DNA of 64,000 nt from Callaeas wilsoni. Lineage: Eukaryota > Chordata > Aves > Passeriformes > Callaeidae. Within the stretch, counting starts at the first letter, position 1. The number at the start of each line of letters is the position of its first letter. Shown one piece after another: positions 37,954 through 50,852 of this stretch. Below the pieces are notes generated by a model. It was not told the DNA's origin. It ran no database searches and worked only from the letters and a program-made list of their open reading frames with translations. The stretch spans positions 124,001 to 188,000 of the forward strand of contig VWPU01008361.1 in NCBI GenBank assembly GCA_013398955.1, given 5' to 3'. A program made the position numbers and the translations under genes.

Positions 37954-39243
37954 TAGAATCATAGAATATCCTGAGCTGGAAGAGACGCATCAGGATTATC
38001 AAAGTCTAACTCCTGGCCCTGCACAGAACAATCCTCAAGGGTCACACCTTGTATTTGCATTGTTCCTATGCTGCTTGAACTCTGTCAGGCTTGGTGCTCT
38101 GACCACTGCCCTGGGGAGCCTGGTCCAGTGCACAGCCACCCTCTGGGTGAAGAAACTGTTTCTAATACCCAACCTAAATCTCCCCTGACACAACTTCAGG
38201 CCATTCCCTCAGGTCCTGTCCCTGGTCACCACAGAGCAGAGATCAGAGCCTGCCCCTCCCCTTCCCCTCACAAGGAAGTTGTAACTGCAGTGAGGTCTCC
38301 CCTCAGTCTCCTTCAGGCTGAACAGACGAAGTGACCTCAGCCACTCTTCATACAACTTCCCCTCAAGGTCCTTCACCATCTTCACTGCCTTCCTTTGGAC
38401 ACTCTCTAATAGCTTTGCATCCTTCTTATACTGTGGCACCCAAAACTGCCCCCAGCACTCGAGGCAATGCCACCCCAGCGCAGAGCAGAGCGGGACAATC
38501 CCCTTCCTTGCCTGGCTGATGATGCTGTGCCTCATGGCCCACAGGATACGGTTGGTCCTCCTGGCTGCCAGGGCACTGCTGACTCATATCCAACTTTCTG
38601 TCAACAAGGAACCCAGGTCTCTTTCCACAGCACTGGTCTCCAGCCTCTTCCTCCCCAGTCAGTACCAGCTGCAGAATCCGGTACTTGTCTGTGTCACACT
38701 TCATACAGTTGGTGATTGCCCAGTCCTCTGATCTATGGAAGTCTCTCTGCAAGAGAATCTCCCTCCCTGCCTTTAAGGGAGTCAACAACTCTTTTCAATT
38801 TTGTATTGTCTGCAAACTTAGTGCACCTTTGAATTCTGCATCCATGTCATTAATGAAGATGTTGAAGAGCACAGAGCTGAGGATGGGGCCCTGTGGAACC
38901 CCACTAGTGACAAGTGACCAGTGTGATGCCACCCCATTCACTGTAACCCTTTGTGCCTGACCCATGAGCCAGTTGCTCACCCATCCCAGGATGTCTTTAT
39001 GCAGCCGTGTGCTGCACATTTTGTCCAGAAGGATCTTGTGAGAGACAGTATTGAAAGCTTTACTGAAATCTAAAAAAAATTGTATCTACTGGCTTCTATT
39101 GATCAGACAGGTGGGTTACCTTGTCATGAAAGGAAATTAGATTTGATGAGCAGGACTCTCCTTATGAAGCTGTGCTGGCTGTGAGCAATGACCATGTCGT
39201 CCTTCAGATGTTTTTCAAAAACTCACAGATATTCCTTATGGCA
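37954..39243 (-). mobile_element. CR1 LINE, 1.3 kb copy with reverse transcriptase remains
   Basis: The largest mobile element in the window. The left end (TAGAATCATAGAATATCCTG) is the 3' terminus, so the element lies on the minus strand. It runs from the 3' tail through the ORF2 C-terminus into the reverse transcriptase domain, and is truncated in 5' direction at about 39243 out of a family full length of about 4.5 kb. The tail has the class AACTCCTGGCCCTGCACAGA, common in neoavian birds. The reading frame is broken (see the ORF2 entry). It is older than the insertion of any active element, judging by dense substitutions and several small indels. Spans most of what would otherwise look like overlapping open frames on both strands. 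Confidence 0.95.
38209..39243 (-). pseudogene. CR1 ORF2 remnant (reverse transcriptase, C-terminal part)
   Basis: Reading right to left, an open segment (39019 to 38795) ends the palm domain with SGVPQG...LFNIFINDMDAEF, the conserved block 4/5 region of CR1 reverse transcriptase. The next block, normally FADDTKL, is present at 38816-38796 in a shifted frame and reads FADNTKL. The second catalytic aspartate is therefore replaced by asparagine. After another frame change come ILLQRDFHRSEDWA (38788 leftward) and, further on, FWVPQYKKDAKLLESVQRKA and the terminal VVTRDRT at about 38209. At least two frameshifts and the active-site change mean no functional enzyme is made. The endonuclease and fingers are missing by truncation. 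Confidence 0.9.
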
Positions 39244-42200
39244 CAAAGGGGTAATAGCAATCATTTCTTGAGAGAAAAAGTAAAAGAAAGCTTAGCATTA
39301 CTTTAATATTTGGTTTAAATTTAAAATACAGTCTAAAGACAGTCGTGGTGTGGGAGTGCGGTCATTTTAAGCAAGTACTGTCTTATATTGTTCTTGTTTG
39401 TAATGTTCTTAGTAACTGAGAGGAGAGAGCTGTGACTGATAAATAATCAATATCTACAAGATCATATAAATAAAGCAGAATATTAAGATGAAAGAACTCA
39501 AGAATCAAAAGAGATTTTGATACAATTCCCAAGGAATTAGATATTTCCTTTGTTGACAGACCTTTTTAAAAAATCTATCGTCATCTTTCTAACCAATACT
39601 TACAGTTATTAAGAACTGCTCCAGCAGCAAGCAACTGAAAGAATCTGACACAAGGTTCAGTTTCTTTTGTTGTTATTTCTAAATATTAGAGATAGGGATA
39701 TTAATTTAATTTTAAATTTCTATTATTTCAGTAAAGACTATATTAATGTATACAGTGCATAGGAGTCTTAAAGTATGAGATAAGGCTGTATGGGGGAGAT
39801 CTGTTCAATGTGGGCGACCTGTCTCCCAAATTCAGTTCTTATACTTCATCTTTTAATTTATTCAGAACGCCTTTGCAATTCACACCCTCTTATCTTCTCT
39901 TGTATAAATCACACTGGCCCTCCTTATTCCTTTGGTAAATCATACTGGTACCTACCATGAGGTGCCCAGAAATGAGACAATAGTGCATCTTCATATTTTA
40001 TCACCTCAACACACTGCACAAGATTTGCACTTTGGATTAAAATTTAGCCCAATGAGTGCAAAAGCCAACAGCTGCAGGGCTTATATTTCTCTTGCCCTAG
40101 TAAATAGGGCTTAGGAAAGCTTTGAACTCCACAGAGACAGATAAAGAATGTAAGGGAACACATTATGAAAAACTGATCTCTAAAAGTCACAAAAAAGTTA
40201 TCAGTACAGTCATACCAAGTCTCTTTTTCCTTAAACAATATTTCCTTAAACAATATAGAGGATATAGAATTCGTCACTTTCCCTCCATTTTTAACTAAAA
40301 TGGCTACAGTGTTAAAAATAGAAAGAGCACATCTATAGTTTCTCTAACCTAAACTAAAAAACTATATCTGCAGCTCTGAATGTGGGTAAAATTCTTGACC
40401 ATTTCCAAGGAAACTGTGGTTGTGTTCCTCTGGCTGTTGGTCACTCTTTGTTTCTGACCAGAAGGTTGATGAGCACTTCTCAGTGCCTGTCTACAGCCTC
40501 CAGCATAGATTTACTGCTTCCTTACAGACTGTAACTTCAATACCCGAAGCATTTAGTGAAGCTGCTAAACTATAGAACTGGCCCTTAATTGCATTAGCCA
40601 GCAAAAAGGAGGTCTTGGGAAGAGTGGCTTACCAAGAATTTGGATCCTGAACACTCCTATAGGACTCCATGCCTCCCATATTGTTCTCTGTCTTTTCTCT
40701 ATTTACTATGCTTTTTAAAGCTTATTGTTTACCTGGGAAGAAAATTCAGTCAGAAACATGAAATACAAGTAATCGTCAATGTTTGCCAATAAGCAAAGGG
40801 TACTAAATAAGGTATTATCTGCAGAACATCAGTTACTAAATGCCTGGAGAGTGGCCAGTCTGGCTGTAAGTATATATTCCTCTTCTCTCCTGCTGACATT
40901 TATGTCAATCTTGAATAGATTCTGTTTTACTATGCAGTGGATTACACCCAGAGCTTATGGATATGAATATGGGTTGCTTGATTTGCTCTCTCTGATCATG
41001 CTCCGGGGGTATTAACACTTGGGGTCAATCTGGATTATCCCATGTTTAAAAGATGGCAATTAAACACTTCAAGTCTTAATTTCTGAGAATTTCTTCTTGC
41101 TTATATGAGGAGCTAAAGGAATTGCTCATGCAGACTTACTTTGCCAATTTCTTGTTGCTGGTGGCTTGGGTAGTGGTAAGGGGAAAAAGAAATAAGATTG
41201 TTGCACAAGTAATCTCCCTTGGATCTGAACAAGTTCCAAGGAACTTAAAGGTTGAATGGGTGATTTCACTTTTCAGAGACATTTTCTCCTTCTGTGTTGA
41301 GACTCCACAGTCAAAATTAGATAAGATGCAAACCTGAAGCAAAGTCTGGAGTTCAAATTTTACCAGTTTTGTGTTTAGAAAAGAGCCTGGTTTGTCATCA
41401 CAGGAGGTAAGGGTGACTGCATGTGAAACCGTCTGGGATACCACCAAGTGAGAAGGAACTTGGGACCCACTTCCAAGCTGGAAGAAAAATGCAAAGAAAA
41501 GCAGAAGGCTATCTTTAGCATGCCAAGTACATTAGATGAAAAGATGAGATCATCCGAAAGGTAAAGGAGACTTTCCTCTAAAATATATGTCTCTGATGTC
41601 ATGAAGTAGCTGGTGTGAAAACTTGCTCGATATGTAGTAGCTCAGATATTTTTGCTCACTATTTATTTTTATCCTCAGTATGTTAACTAGGAAGACAGTG
41701 TCAGAACTACAAAAAATGAAGACACTTTGAATAAGAAAAAATATTATGAAAAAGTATAGAAATTATTGTGAAAAGACTTTATTTAAAATTTTGTTAAATC
41801 CCCTTTCTAAGTACACTGGTTTTGAACTCAGGTCTAATCATGATTGAATACAGCAGCTTCAAGGGCCTTGACAAAGTGGGTGGAGGACAAATGAAAGCAG
41901 AAGGCCTGCTTAGACTCACTGTGTGTGACCTTTCCTAGGACCAGGCTGTGAATTCCAAGTTTGACCATAGTTTTCTGTGCTTTTTTGAAGGCAGGGATTT
42001 TTATCTATAGAAAGAGCTTTAAAATATAAGTAGAATAGAGTACATATTTTCTCTGTATTAAGAACAATATAAATCAATGATTTTAAAGATTACATTATTC
42101 TTTTCTCAAGTGGAAAAATGTGTGACCAGATAGCATCTACATGTCAGAACCAATGTTCAATTTAGCTTTCCAAAATTTGTTTCCCAAACTCTCTGACAGT

Positions 42201-44530
42201 ATGTAAGAAATACAAACTACCCAAGGTTGAAAACAGCCCATACTATCATGGGATTCCAAGAGGCCACAGTGCCTACAAGTACTCTTAGCCATGAAGGTGT
42301 TAATCAGTGTATATATTGTCTCATCTGCATCTAAGAAGCTCTGCAATTAAAATTAGAACTTTTATGTCTGATCCCCAGCTTGCTGCTATTCAAAGCTCCT
42401 ATCTGCATACACTGGGGATGGAAAAGGCCTTTTGAAAGTAAATAATTGGAAAAATTAGAGGGATTTTAGAAGATTGCAGAGCTTCCCTTTAGGACCAGTC
42501 CAGGAGCCCTGTCCTTCTGTCAAAGTACAAATTACCCCCATATGGTGATGTCCGTTCTCTCAACTGTAATTTATTCATTATGCAGAGTGCCGAATACCAA
42601 ATGGTGAAAGCACGGCAGCAGAACAATGAAACAGGCTTGGGAAGCTAATAAGTGTCCAATCAATGAGAACCTAATGAACTATAACATGTAATACTTTATA
42701 AGGCATTCAAATTTAAAAGGGGAAAGAAATCAACAATGATGCAATATCAATTTACTTATTCCAAGTCTAATCAAATGAAATAAGCATCATTCTCCAAAAA
42801 TACAGTCATAACTGACATTTGGGGAGGGGGAATGAGTGGAAGATAGGATCAAGCCAAAATTCCTTTAAGAACATAATTAGTACTAACCAACTGTCCTTAT
42901 TTAATGTAAGATCTTTGCACCAAACTCTTCTGGTGAGGTTCTAAAAAATGGTAGGGATTTTTTCCAGTATAAAACCTTTTCCCCTTTATCCCAAAATCCT
43001 TATTTTATTGTGAATTCCATTACCACTTTTGAAAAAAAAAAATCCTGAATCTGATTGTGGTAGAAATAATAATAATTAATAGACCATGGACAAGATAATC
43101 CCAGGAAGGTGTTCTGTCTTTCCTAATCAGCCAATAGGCAGAACATCTTCTGGATAGAGATGTTTTCATTTAAGTGCTGGCAAGGAAGCTATTAACTCCT
43201 TCCCCAAAATGAGGAGGTGACGGCAGGGATCCAGGTATCCTGTCTGACAGAGCACTTCACTGGCTCTGTGTCTGCTGGGCTGCTCAGTCAAGAATCTCTG
43301 TTCTTCAGTCTTCTTCCACTGAGACACCCATTTTTAAATGAGAAATTTCAATTAATGTGTCTCTGAATTATTGTTTCTGTGTATTTTCTTTAGAAAAGCT
43401 TGTTGTGGGCTTTTTTGTGGTCCTTGTTGGTTTAGGATTTTTTTGTATTTTAAGTACCCTTAATCCATCTTATATTGGCTTCTGTTGCCTTCCCTGACAG
43501 AAAAGGTGCCAACAAGATGGTTCATTCTTGACTCAGCCAGCTACACATATTAGCAATTCTCACAGCAGTTGCCAAGTATAACTGTACATCCTCCTTTTTG
43601 AGAGTGGCTGTAGTTTTCTTTTTCCACAGCAGTTGACATTAAGTGTCTTCTGTGTTTCCTGCTGCTCTTGTTCACATGTGATAGTGGTTAGTGTCAGTTT
43701 TACTATCTCTCCATTTCTTCTTCTGTGTGAGTCTCTTAACTCTTGTAATTTTCTCTATTAAGAAGAATTTAAAAATCCCTAATTTCTTTTATAATTCTGT
43801 GCTTAAATTTGGTGAAAGGCATTTTGGTCTCTGGAGTTCTGCTTCCAGTTCTGCCACTGATATTGCTGCCTTTTGCACCGGGCACAGGAACGAAGTCTCT
43901 GGGTTGCATTGCAGGAGCCTTGTCTGTGGCACAGCGCTGTTTATGAGAGCAAAAAGCCGAATTATGTGTGACTTCAAACACATGGTCAGAAAAGGTTTTG
44001 ATGCTGTCCTTCCCAGATGGGCAAACAAGTACTATTCATAACAGTCATGCATTTATGAGAGCTTTCTTATCCTGTGCTAGTACAAAACCAACACCAAATG
44101 ACTCCTGTGCAGTTTTCAGAGTTGCAATGTGTCTGTGTCCTTTTCTTCAAGACCACAGCAACTGGAGAGGAAAACTTCTGGGAACTAGAAGTAATCCTCT
44201 GTGTTGTAAGACAAACCTCTTCTTCATAAGTGAAAGGAGACAAAAAATGGATATTGTATGCATTCACCTGGACAACCATTCAAATAGGTGGTTCAAAGAA
44301 GGGTGCTCAGCATATCAGGAGTACTGGACGTAACTGAAACACTCAAATGACTTACAAGCCTGGCTGAGGAGCTCACATCAGTGAAATGTCCAGCAGCCCA
44401 AAAAAAAATTTTGAGAAATCTAGTCAAGCCTTTCAGTCTTTCTCATTCTGTCTCATATTCATAGAGAAGACAAAAGGCTGCAAATGTAGTAAATTGGAGT
44501 CTGACTGTAAGGAATAAGTTATTATTATTT
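39244..44530. other. Non-coding stretch, no gene seen
   Basis: No gene recognised. A 15-bp tandem pair (TTTCCTTAAACAATA twice) lies at 40226-40255. A compositionally even, motif-rich segment at about 42540-42800 is listed as a candidate conserved element. A short AAT trinucleotide run lies near 43068-43080. Confidence 0.6.
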
Positions 44531-44563
44531 TGATTATTTTCCTTTTTCTTTTGTTTTTTTTTT

Positions 44564-44595
<32 letters not shown>

Positions 44596-44597
44596 TT
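44531..44597. repeat. Long oligo-T tract
   Basis: T-rich tract that includes an uninterrupted run of 22 T (44554-44575), one C, then 21 T (44577-44597). It could be replication-slippage microsatellite DNA or the poly-A tail of an insertion on the minus strand. I see no gene-like body to its left and no target-site duplication, so the simple-repeat reading is preferred. Sequencing length here is inherently unreliable. Confidence 0.9.
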
Positions 44598-47500
44598 ACA
44601 TTTCTGTGTTATTTGTTGGCTCACAGATCTTTCTTTTTCTTTCTCACACCTCACACTTTAGCATGACAGCCTAAAAGCAATTGCTACAAAGATTATATTA
44701 ACAAAACTCACTCAGCAATGCAGGTGCAGTAAAACAAAAATGAAAATGAAACTAACAAAATCCAGAAGAAAACTCAAAACATGAGAGAACTGCTTTGTTT
44801 CCCAAATATCCCATCATACAGTACAGATCTGGAGCAGCAGTGAACAGCTATTTCAGTGCAGATAATACAAAAAGCTCTTCTTAGAACAATATCAGCACTA
44901 CTCCCATACTCAGAACATGAGCTATCGGTGAGACTTAATGTCCATCACCTCTTCCTCATGGCCTGGTGTTTCACTACTGGGCTGACCCAGAAGGTGCACT
45001 CATGAGGTCAAAGGGGAAGGCAAAGCACAGAAAATTGTAACACATCCAGTTTAAAGAGTGTGTTATCAAACTAAGTTGTCATTTTTAACTGCCCTTTGGG
45101 GACTGTAGTGGAATCTCCATCCCTTTTTAGTGAATGGAAGCTTTGAGGGTAACATTAAAAACAGAATAAGTACTTTTGACTGTTTGACTTGGCTCTTTTT
45201 TTTCTCTATTGCTATTATTACTGTTTTAAAGTGTGCCACAGCATACAGGGTTAATGATATAAAATCTCCACATAATGAGATAAAACTGATACTGAAATAG
45301 TGTCCCCTTACTGTAGGAGGAATCTGCAATCAGGACTTCCAAGCACATGCAAAAAATAACTCTTGGATCAGTCTTCTTGTCTTCCAGTAGACTTGGCAAG
45401 AGAGACAAGCCATATGTGAAGCCAGCCATATATCAGTTATGTGGTCTTAGATATTTGCAATAAAACAAAGGACTTTGCTGTCAGCCCTCCTGATTTCATG
45501 AAGCCTTTACAGCTCAAAGCAATGTCCTTTATCAAAAGCCACAAAATTATCCTTAGACATGTGCATTTCTTAGAGAAAATATTCTCTGAAATAGCTATTT
45601 ATGATTAATTCCATCAGGGAAAGGGAAAGACATGAAAGGAGCTAATACAATCAGTTTCAGGCATGCTGAATGGATCTAGATATAACGAGTGTAAAAACAA
45701 TTAAAAAAAGCAGTAATACTGAGGGACTGGAGGAGAGTGGAGGAATTAAAGTACACATGCACAAGACAGTAAGACCAAGAAGAAAATCTTTGTGACAGTG
45801 ATGTGGATGCCCTGGTAAATTAAGTGGAACTAAGACTTCATCCCCAAATTCCTCCTGGCCATTTATTTAGACATTATTAACTGGCAGTTTCATACAGGGA
45901 TTGTGTTAGTTTGTTGTCAAAGAAAGAATTTTATAACAGTGCTTCTTTTCCCAGCTAATTCCGGGTGGACAGCCTGCACACAAGGAACCAAAAGGAAGGC
46001 TGGGGAATAGTTCAGGGTGAGCCATGAAGTGAGGTCAGGAGCTAATGAATAGCTCACACCCCAGACGTGCAAAACGATGTGGATGTGAATGGCCCTGTGT
46101 GTGTGATTACTCACATATGTGAAGGTTCAGTGTGCTCAAGCTCAGGAAGAGAACTAGTAGTTTTATTTGATGTAGTGGTAAAGGGAGTCAGGGAAGCGAT
46201 TTTAAAAGTGAAGTGAGGTGATTATGGCAGTGTTTTTCAGAACTAGCCTTAAAGAAAAGGCTTAAGAGAAAGGAATTGTTACACAAAATAATAGGGTTTA
46301 TTATACAAAGCAGTAATGGCTTTGACAAAATGTCTGTGTGAATTTCAAGACTATAATGACAAATTCTGGTTTTTTAGTCAAGTATTATTAACTATTACAT
46401 TATAAACTACAGTAAAACCCAAATGGACAGATCAACATTTCTGTTCATTTTGAATTACTATTTTATAGTGTACTTTTTGTGCACACCCTAAGTTTTTAAA
46501 TTGTTTGAGCTTTCTAGGTCCAAGAAAGTGAGGTAGTTCAGCTTACTCTTTGTTTTGTCTCACTGGAATTAGTGGCTTACAATGATGTATGTGCTTAAGG
46601 ACCTTGCCACATCATGCAGGTTGTCTATTTTTTTTTCCTTTATAAAATTTAAGAAGGAAAAAGCCCTAAAATTGACTCCCATCCCATCCTAATTTTTTAT
46701 CCCTCTATATGACATCTTTGAAAATAATCTCTTTAATCAGATGATGGATTCAGATACTGGTGAGATATTTGCTTTACAGTGGGTATCTCTTACTAATGTC
46801 CTGCTCAGTATTATGCTGTTTCTGTGGACTCAGTACATACAGCCTTAGGGGTCTTATTCAGGGATACTGCTACAGCTAAGTTTAAAATTTATATCTCTAG
46901 AAAGGGCAACAAATTCCATTATACAAATATTTGAAGCTATCACAAGGAGAGGAATACTATAAATTAATCCTTCACTCAGAAGTTGCACGTGCAGCTCTTT
47001 TCAGTTAATTTTCGTTATTTTACCACCAGGGAACAGTTTCAAGGAATTATTATACAAACCATAATATTAAAAATGAGCCCTGGAAGCTCATGCCCACCCC
47101 AATAAATATCATTTAACATTCATTGTTGTAGAAATATGTAACAGACAAGACAAGAGAGTTTTTCTTTTTTTACTTCTCATGAAGGTATGAAAATATTAGC
47201 AAATGTGCAGACCTCCACTACTCAAAATATTATGGGTCAGATCCAAGCAGAGTGGAGAGGTCAGTGCTCCATCATCACAGCTTTAAATCATTATGGGCTC
47301 TAGGGCATAATAGCCTGTGAGGAGGCTTGGTTAAAAGATGGGAAGGAAACCTGGAAAAGGTTAATTATGGCACACACACCACTTGACAGTTCCTTTTCAA
47401 TCTGATTCAGCTCAGCTGTGAATGCCATTGTGTCCTCAGCACAAAGATCCTGCTCACTGCCACACTGTTTTCCCTCACCTCAAGGCTGGGGCAGGGTTTG

Positions 47501-49390
47501 CCCACAAGAATGCATCCCAAATCTAAGTGCTGTGTGTTTTCCAAAAGGTGCACCTGTTTTGCTGTGGATCTGGTCTTTAGAGCTTCCTGTCCGAAACCTT
47601 AACACCCAGCAACGTGTTTTGACAGTTTGGGTTGTGTTCCTTAGGAAGCCCAACGACTTTTTCTTGGCGAGAGGGTGAGGGGCGTTAGGTAGGATAGGAG
47701 AAGAAGCACAAACAAAACAAAAACTTAAGCCCGTGACTAATTGACTGAAAGGATGTGAGCAATTCCAATCCACTTAATTGAATGTGGGCTCAAATTAAAA
47801 AGAGTAATTGCCTTCAAAACTTTGCATTGCAGATTGCTGGCCTTTTCTAAACATTAAGTGAAATCCTTCAAGCACTTGTGTCAGTGGTGTTGCTTTCAGG
47901 AACTCGACTGCATTATATTGATGGTTTTATTTACAAGATGAATTTTCTTGAAAAAGGTGGCCTGATTTTGGCTGGAAATTTCAAATCATGACCATGCCTT
48001 CTAACTGCTGGCAGCTTTCCAAACATTTCCTGATCAAAAGAGCTGAAAATAGTACTTTATTTCTTGATGTAAAAATAACTAGGTTTTGTATTTGAAGCCA
48101 AGGCTGTATATTTTTACACAAATCTTCCATTGATTTTAAGAAGAGCTTTAGTTGAGCAAAGCCATACCTGTATTAAACATGACTAACTAAGGAGCAGACA
48201 GTCAAGGAATTCACCCACGAAAATACAGAGCTCAGTTATAAGGCCTTTTAAAATAAAAATCTTGAATTAAATTGTTTTGTCTACACACTGACATTGCCAT
48301 TTATTCTTTATATCAAAGCGACATCCACGACTTCTAACCTCATTGTGCTATGCACAAAAACACAGAACAAAAGAATTGTCCTACCTCTCAAAATACTTTG
48401 CTGCAAGAGCAACAAAGACCCTTTGTTTGCTATTTAGGCAAGATTGGTGGACATCATCTCTGAGCAGAAGCTCTGAGAATCAGCCTTTTCTATTCTTTTC
48501 CAAGCATGTATATGCATATTGTCATATGAATCTGCTACAGAAAAAGGACTCTTAAAGAAAAGAATCAAGCAGAGCAAAAGGAAAATATTATTTTATATTA
48601 ATAACAAATGGAGTGCACAATGCATTCCACATACAAAGGTTACCCATTTGTGGAGCTGGAAGCCAAGGGCATTTTAAAACTTAAAGATCCCTTAAGTAAA
48701 CATATTGGTTTAAGTACAAGGCAAATATTCTTAGCTCAGCAGGTAGTTGGTATCTAAATCACATTCAGACTTCACATAAATACACATGTCAAAGCATTTA
48801 TCTAGTAATAAAAAAACAACTCTTAAGGAATGCAGTTCAGATAGGGAAGTGTCAGTTATTTTGCACATTTCCTATTTCCAGCTCATTAGTTTCAGCTTTT
48901 GACAGGGGTGGAGCTGAAAGAAATCCTGTAGAGGTTTTTCTCTCCTCCCAATTTCACATGAATAAACAGAGGGAGGGAGTCCCCTGCCTGTCTGCCAGGC
49001 TCTTATCTATCATATTTAGATGCTAGATGCTGTCAGATTTTAGATAGTGATGCCTGTAGGTATTGCCAGTTACTGGGAAATTAAACCTGGAATAGAAGGT
49101 AGTCCTTTCCCTTCCCAAAATACCTTTGCTTTAGGAGTAGGTTTGGACATCCTTCAAAATTGTTGATGTCCAGACAAAGGTGACAGGATTATATTTCTGT
49201 CATTCATTACTTGCACCTGATTTTCTGTTTCCTCACTCTGTCCTTGGTGTCTCAGCAGCACTCCATCTGCATATTTTCTTTCACCTACATTCTTACATTC
49301 CTCTCAAATCCAGATCCTCCCACTCCAGAAGTGGTAGGTGTAGATTTACACTGCTGATTTTTTGCTTAAACTCTCCTAGTGTAAGATACC
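44598..49390. other. Non-coding stretch, no gene seen
   Basis: No gene or repeat family recognised. The segment at about 47820-48070 is evenly composed and motif-rich and may be conserved regulatory DNA. Other parts hold only short chance open frames. Confidence 0.6.
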
Positions 49391-49570
49391 TCCTTGAGTA
49401 TTAGAAATTCTTAGAAATTCAATGCTTTTACTATTAAACCCATTTTTCCTTCACTTCCCCCAAAACATATTTCAGAAAATTCCTTGAGTATTAGAAATTC
49501 TTAGAAATTCAGTGCTTTCATTATTAGACCCATTTTTCCTTCATTTCCCCGAAAATATATTTCAGAAAAT
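49391..49570. repeat. 90-bp tandem duplication, two copies
   Basis: Two adjacent copies (49391-49480 and 49481-49570) with period exactly 90 bp, both starting TCCTTGAGTATTAGAAATTC and ending TTCAGAAAAT. They differ at 7 of 90 positions (about 92% identity), six transitions and one transversion, with no indel. Each copy also contains the internal 10-bp tandem pair TTAGAAATTC TTAGAAATTC. The duplication lies outside any recognised transposon. Confidence 0.95.
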
Positions 49571-50852
49571 GAAGATGTTCCTCTAGGGACAAGAGCCAGT
49601 GAACATAGGAGAGATTTCTGTACAATTCTAATTCTTGGAAAATGTCCCTATGATCACTAACAATCAGGTCAGTAATTACCACCCTCGTGCTAGAGGTGAC
49701 ACCTCTGTAAGCTGACATAAGATAACCACGTGGACACACTTTTCCCTCCCAGAGATAAACCACACCCAACCATCAGGAACTGGAAAATGGAAGTATGTGT
49801 GCAGCCAGGTACTGTTTCAGCTGAAGGTTGGTAATTTCCATCTGATGGAGGTAACTCCTTAAGATGATCTGACTGCCATTACCCCAGCACACAGTCTAAA
49901 CACTTCGGTACAGTCTTTAAGTGATGTAGCTTAATATCATACCCACCTGGCTTATTCTTTATTTCCTAATCTTACATGCATAGGTTCTGTCCAGATTTGG
50001 TTTTAGTAGAATCCTTTAAAATAACCCCTAAAGCTAAAATAAAATATGTTTACATATTTATGTGTGCATGTCTTTACGCAGATGTGTAGGCATCTGTGTT
50101 TGGGTTAGAGAGGGTGAAGACAAAATCTTTTCAAAGATGCCTCTTTGAATCTGAGAGGTCTCAAATGTTGCTTTACACATGTGGGAACATCCATACATTT
50201 GGATCACCCCTTGAAAAAAACTCGATGCAGATCTTGAGGTGCTTTTACTGCACTATACATGAAATACTGCAGCTAAAGGACTTTCATTTGAGGGTCAGGT
50301 GGAGCTTCAGTTTGTTTCCTATCACCTTCCAGACTTGTTCACATAATTCTGCTCCCAAAGTTTGTATGTTTCTGAAAAGAAGGATATTTACGACTCCTTT
50401 TAAAACTGTTTACCACATAGGCATATAGGTGTAACAAATTACATTTGTCATTAATTTGTAGGATGAGACTTCAGTCTGCATTAAATTGTAAACAGCAACA
50501 CAAAGGCCACAACATGCACAATTTTTCTTTAAGGCTCAAATCTCAAATTTATTGTGTGACACCATCATAAAGGTGCTATAAAGGGGTGTAACTTCCTCCC
50601 AGTCTTTTGAGCAGGTACTAAGTGTGGCAGCACTGCAGATCTGAAGATTCTCTATGACTTTTCTCTTTCACACACCCAGGAGACCAGGAGTCTGCCCGTT
50701 GTGGCTGATGAGGCATGTTAGTGTGCATGAATGCAGAAAAAGACCCAAAAGTAGATCTATTCTTAAGAAAGAAAAGGTTTGGTGACGTAAATTTCTCTTT
50801 ACTTTAGAGTAAAGCATAGACAGAAGGTCGTCAGTCATCCAAGATTATCATT
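49571..50852. other. Non-coding stretch, no gene seen
   Basis: About 1.3 kb of unique DNA between the tandem duplication and the next CR1 fragment. The open frame at 50096..50428 (110 codons) has no recognisable domain. Confidence 0.6.

Noticed and set aside
38068..38960. Plus-strand open frames rich in proline and serine
   Set aside because: They are antisense shadows of the minus-strand CR1 element.
45100..45160. Possible CR1 ORF2 remnant (GTGGAATCTCCATCCCTTTT)
   Set aside because: A single short phrase matches, without neighbouring CR1 blocks in order.
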